This document shows positions 60,336 to 64,000 of a stretch of 64,000 nucleotides of DNA, piece by piece; positions within the stretch are counted from its first letter, which is position 1; each line of letters opens with the position of its first letter. The stretch comes from Loripinus fragilis (taxonomy: Eukaryota > Mollusca > Bivalvia > Lucinida > Lucinidae). The DNA lies in the NCBI GenBank assembly GCA_964019695.1, contig OZ026514.1:104628345-104692344 (forward strand). The letters are read 5' to 3'. The position numbers and the translations under genes are program-made. The notes below the pieces were generated by a model. The model was not told the DNA's origin, did not search any database, and saw only the letters and a program-made list of their open reading frames with translations.

Positions 60336-60801
60336 TGAACGAAACGAAATACAGTCATTGTTGTCTGGGACCTCCGGTAGCAGGGCACCGCCGGCAATTT
60401 ACAGTCATTGGAGCGGTACCTAGCACTTCCCCCAAAATGATTGTAAAACTGATCCTGAATAGCTACCATGCTTCTACCACAATTAAGCGTCCCGAAAAAT
60501 GGGACATTAGCAAACTGTGCAGATCCTATTTTCACTATTTATTATTTATTCACTGAAATGGAGGGACATGTTTTTTGCTGGATTTCAGGATTTGGTTTTA
60601 AACATATTTCTTTAAATTGATTTGTACTTGATATATACAGCTTGAAACAATTTGATAATGATAAGAATGGGAGCATGTAGCTTACATGTATATAGTTCTT
60701 CTCCAAGTATTTAAAGCTAATAATATATGACGTCTATCAAACTCTACATAATTTGCCAAAACAAAATTACTTTATTTCTTGATTAACACTCGGACTCATA
60801 C

Positions 60802-60803
60802 AC

Positions 60804-60888
<85 letters not shown>

Positions 60889-60889
60889 G
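60802..60889 (+). repeat. (AAT)n microsatellite
   Basis: About 29 uninterrupted repeats of AAT/ATA; length is likely variable between individuals. Confidence 0.97.
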
Positions 60890-60983
60890 AAGATAGGCCT
60901 ACATTTTGAATAAATAAATAAAATAAATAATGTATAGAGTATAATAAATCTTTCTATTTAAAATATGGGATTTATAAACTGAG

Positions 60984-61051
60984 GGAGGTGAAAATTCCGA
61001 TAAAGAAACGAGTGCGCAAGCGCCAATTTCTTTATATGATTTTTCACCTCC
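60984..61051. repeat. Hairpin GAGGTGAAAA / TTTTTCACCTC
   Basis: GGGAGGTGAAAATTCCGATAA and AGAAACGAGTGCGC pair imperfectly with GCGCCAATTTCT and TATATGATTTTTCACCTCCC. Confidence 0.65.
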
Positions 61052-61387
61052 CGAGGTTAATTAATATCAAATTATAAATAGAATGATTCAATAAACTGTA
61101 TACATGTACTACATGTATTCTGCTTGAACTGCTTGCTCAAATCAAGAAAATACTGCGGTATACGATGTACAAAACTAGTGGGACCATGACATGTCTAATT
61201 CTAACCCGAGTAGTAATACACCAGCTGTTCCCTGCTGAAAAAATGGAAGTCCGCCATTTTGGAAATCTTCCTCATCAAGTCCACCCCAGAATTTCAAGCG
61301 TCTGTTACTTTTTTATAAGTTACCGAAAACATAAAGTGTGGGTAGTCATTTTCTTAGTTAGATCCCAACGAACATTTTGGTTCTAAC

Positions 61388-61490
61388 CACCCCGATAGCT
61401 CAGTTGGTAGAGCGTCCGCTTTCGGAGCGGGAGGTCGTGGGTTCGAATCCCAGCCGCACCATACCAAAGGTGTAAAAATATGTTGTTTGT
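61388..61490 (+). mobile_element. SINE with tRNA-like head, anticodon-like TCG
   Basis: TAGCTCAGTTGGTAGAGC (perfect box A) and GGTTCGAATCC (perfect box B) with a pairing anticodon arm (TCCGC / GCGGG around TTTCGGA). The 5' acceptor strand (ACCCCGA) does not pair with the 3' side (CCGCACC), and a non-tRNA body, CATACCAAAGGTG, follows directly. It is therefore a SINE head or tRNA pseudogene and not a functional tRNA-Arg. The Pol III promoter is intact. Confidence 0.75.
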
Positions 61491-62510
61491 TTCAAATAAG
61501 CGACGTTACAACCGGGCAAGTAGCAAAAATAGTATGCGAGTATGAAAGTTAGCAAAAGCACATCTGGAGTCGTGCCATCACATGACCACCAGGTCAGATT
61601 TCAAAGACTCGCCGAACAAGAAACAGCTCAATAAGTGACAAGCTCATCAAAGTAAAAGAAACCGCAATCCATATTTAGCAACACCAATTTATTTGGACAT
61701 TCCCGCTTGTAGCGAGTAGGCGGGGCTAAACGGTTGTAAAAAACTATGATCATTTAGTCAGTAGGCGGAGCGAAGTGGTTGTAAACATTAATGTGCCGCA
61801 CCATGGCAAAATAAACTGTCCGTTTGTGAGAGTACAGGCTGATCGGGATCATTATATGGGCACATGATAGCTATTAAAGGAACTTAAGCTTTCCCCATGC
61901 AGACAGCGTAGTGTAACAAGACCCTTGGGAACAGGCTGATCCGAGTCTTCCGTTAGCGCACATATCATAGTTTCTTTGGTGCGAACCAAACCAAACTGGT
62001 GAGGATATCGAGGCCAGAGCAGGCGCCACTTTCAACAAATCCAATTACAATCAAATTAATTGGTTTACACCACCGTATTATGGACTTGGGAGGTTATTTC
62101 CTGGTACATTCATATGCTCTATGACCTCCTCTGTAAACTGTAAAATAAGTCCAGGCTATTTTCTGCCCCCCCCCCCCCCCCCCCCGTGACAAAAATTTCT
62201 GGGTCCGCGCATGGAACCTATGGTATCCTAAAATATCTGTAGTGATGCTTCTAGGGTACAGGATTGCTGGAATCTCACGAAAACTCTAGTCAGAACGAAT
62301 AAAAATATGCCCTGCGCCCAAATGCTTTATATTTTAATAGCTAGTTTCATACATGCCTGTTTAGTTGACAGTAACCTACGAACATGCGCCTATCCAGATG
62401 AGGGGGGGGGGGCAGGGGTCTGAACCCCCACCCCCTGAAAAATTCACAAAAAGGGTTTCGTAGCAATACTAGTCTCGATCTCCTGAAAAATCACAAAGCT
62501 GCAAAGCCAG
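61491..62510. other. Stretch without recognised gene
   Basis: Holds a loose repeat of TAGGCGG(G/A)GC..(A/T)GGTTGTAAA (about 61715-61790), a poly-C run near 62165-62185 and a G run near 62403. No exon was recognised. Confidence 0.45.
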
Positions 62511-62520
62511 CATTCAATGT

Positions 62521-62590
62521 TGGGCCATCATCCGCCTGCCAGAGAAACGCATTTAATGGTGTTTTGCTGGTGGGCCGATGATGGTCCGCA
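62521..62590. repeat. GGGCCATCATCC / GGGCCGATGATGG palindrome
   Basis: GGCCATCATCCGCCTGCCAG and AAACGCATT pair with AATGGTGTTTTGCTGG and GGGCCGATGATGG. Related to the palindromes near 3605-3660 and 49870-49935. Confidence 0.7.
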
Positions 62591-62950
62591 TATAGTGGCA
62601 TTGGATTCTTTCTCCTCTTCTCCCATCATGAACAAAGAACAAAAACAAGAACAAAAAAAAGTTGTCATACATGTAGTTAGACCCCTTCTGACAAAGCTGT
62701 CTGGATCCGCGCATAACAAATATTAGTTTGGTTGACCGTAACTACAAATATCGGCAATTATTTACTACGGAAGAGGTTTCTGACATTTTTTAAGTGTTAA
62801 CCATTGACACATATATTTCTTTACATTTCTTGCGTCTTAACTATCATTCTTTCTGCGTCAATGTGAAAAGCATATTTAGAACCATAGATCCAGATAAGGA
62901 AATTTTTTTAGCGTCAAATGGTAAGTATTTTCTTACCCATCAATTTAAAC

Positions 62951-63016
62951 TGTGTTTTGGGTGCTCAAAAGAACAGTCTCATTGAAAAAGTTCTTTTTAG
63001 TACCCACAACATATGC
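62951..63016. repeat. Palindromic repeat family P1, copy 7
   Basis: GCTCAAAAGAACAGTCTCA pairs with TGAAAAAGTTCTTTTTAG, with ACAACATATG at the right and TTTTCTTACCCATCAATTT at the left. Inverted orientation, core decayed. Confidence 0.75.
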
Positions 63017-63059
63017 TTTGGATGAGATATAAAAAAAATAGTTTTACAATACGCACTTT

Positions 63060-64000
63060 TATCTGGAGGCCTGTTGAATTAATGAAAAAGTGAGAAAAAA
63101 CAACAACAAAAACATATACTTAAGGAATAAAGAAACGCAACAGACAAAAATATAATTTTTGCGTGTTTAAATGACGGTTTGGTGAAATCTCTTTTTAAAA
63201 TTTCTTATTGAGTATTTTTAGCGTGTGATGAAATGCCAAAACATCATTTTAACGCTACATTTTACGCTACAAGATGAAAACATATAAAAACGTAAAATGT
63301 GACGTTAACGTCAGATTAAAGATCAAGAAACTCCGTCTTTTCCATGTTTGGTTATTTGACGTCGAGTTGACAATGTGCAAAATAAACAAACGTCCAATCA
63401 TATTCCAAATGCAGTCAAATATTGCGTCAAAACACGCTACTTGAATTGCAAGATAGACAATGGTAGTGAATAAACGATAAACGTCACTTAGAGCCGTCGG
63501 GTTTGGGTCGCTGGTGAATATACGGGATAAGATAAACCTAGAGACATCAGAACATGCTTTCTTGGGAAAAAACTGACTTCTCAGATACCGTAGAAATACG
63601 CTGGTAAGGTGTTTATATTGACGTTAGCCAAACAAAACACGGCATAATGCAAGAGAAAACATGTGATTACATGCTGAGAGTGGTCACCAAACGTGTTAAC
63701 TGTAACCTTAACTTTGTCACTGGACCATTTTATCATTAGAAAAACACACAAACATCATGGAAACCATTAAAACGTAGGATGTCGAATTTTGACGTCAGAA
63801 TTGAGTTTTTTTGACGTCTGAAGATCTCAGGTCATAATTCTTGAACAAAACGTCCTTGTAATGAATAAATTTCAAGCAGAAACTAATGTTTACGCGTTTT
63901 ACGCAGTATTCAGAGTTGACGTTAATGACGTTACGCCGTTTCAGAATCCTACAGAAACGTCGCCATTTGATCATTTCCTTGATCCGCAATCTATGCCAAA
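63060..64000. other. Right flank without recognised gene
   Basis: AT-rich with many ACGTCA/TGACGT words (about 63300-63365, 63785-63820, 63915-63935). No exon, RNA gene or recurrent repeat was recognised. Confidence 0.45.

Noticed and set aside
61388..61460. Functional tRNA-Arg(TCG) gene
   Set aside because: Boxes A and B and the anticodon arm are good, but the acceptor strands do not pair and the sequence continues into a SINE-like body. Kept as a SINE head.

Overview
The window looks like nuclear DNA of a mollusc, most likely a bivalve (inference). It is AT-rich, has split genes with GT-AG introns, and is crowded with short palindromic transposons, two tRNA-derived SINE families, a foldback-bounded satellite and an LTR retrotransposon. 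There are no operons or bacterial signals. Two assembly gaps occur (2544-2743 and 47073-47095).

Two host genes are visible. On the + strand, ten exons between 14517 and 45666 splice in one continuous open frame (about 435 residues, 5' end missing). They encode a HEAT/ARM-type helical-repeat protein with a Gly/Pro/Met-rich C-terminal tail. Its introns hold a decayed LINE, a complete young LTR retrotransposon, a 2.2 kb TA-flanked transposon, SINEs and many palindromes, plus two partial exon duplications. On the - strand, a first coding exon (60029-60161) encodes a SAP DNA-binding domain, and a phase-compatible acidic Ser/Gln-rich exon lies at 48499-48614. The intron between them holds a nested stack of DNA transposons.

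Layout: 1-6622, intergenic or upstream intronic DNA with SINEs and palindromic repeats; 6623-13005, a 6.4 kb inverted-repeat-bounded satellite of about 30 units; 13006-16080, palindromes, the first visible HEAT exon and a 1.1 kb foldback with tRNA-like arms; 16440-19935, LINE relic (-); 21801-23221, HEAT exons; 24434-31148, intact Ty3/Gypsy-type element; 31881-45666, remaining HEAT exons; 46-51.8 kb, repeats and one SAP-gene exon; 51818-59539, nested DNA transposons; 59.5-64 kb, start of the SAP gene and repeat-rich flank.

The most notable object is the LTR retrotransposon. Its single 1663-residue Gag-Pol frame has integrase BEFORE reverse transcriptase and RNase H, the pol order of the GmrI-like group and not that of ordinary Ty3/Gypsy. 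It has 733-bp LTRs with only four differences seen by eye, a tRNA-Pro type primer site and every catalytic motif. The second is the satellite: each monomer carries the palindrome found in the inverted repeats that bound the array, and the whole sits inside an older repeat whose other copies show the uninterrupted site.
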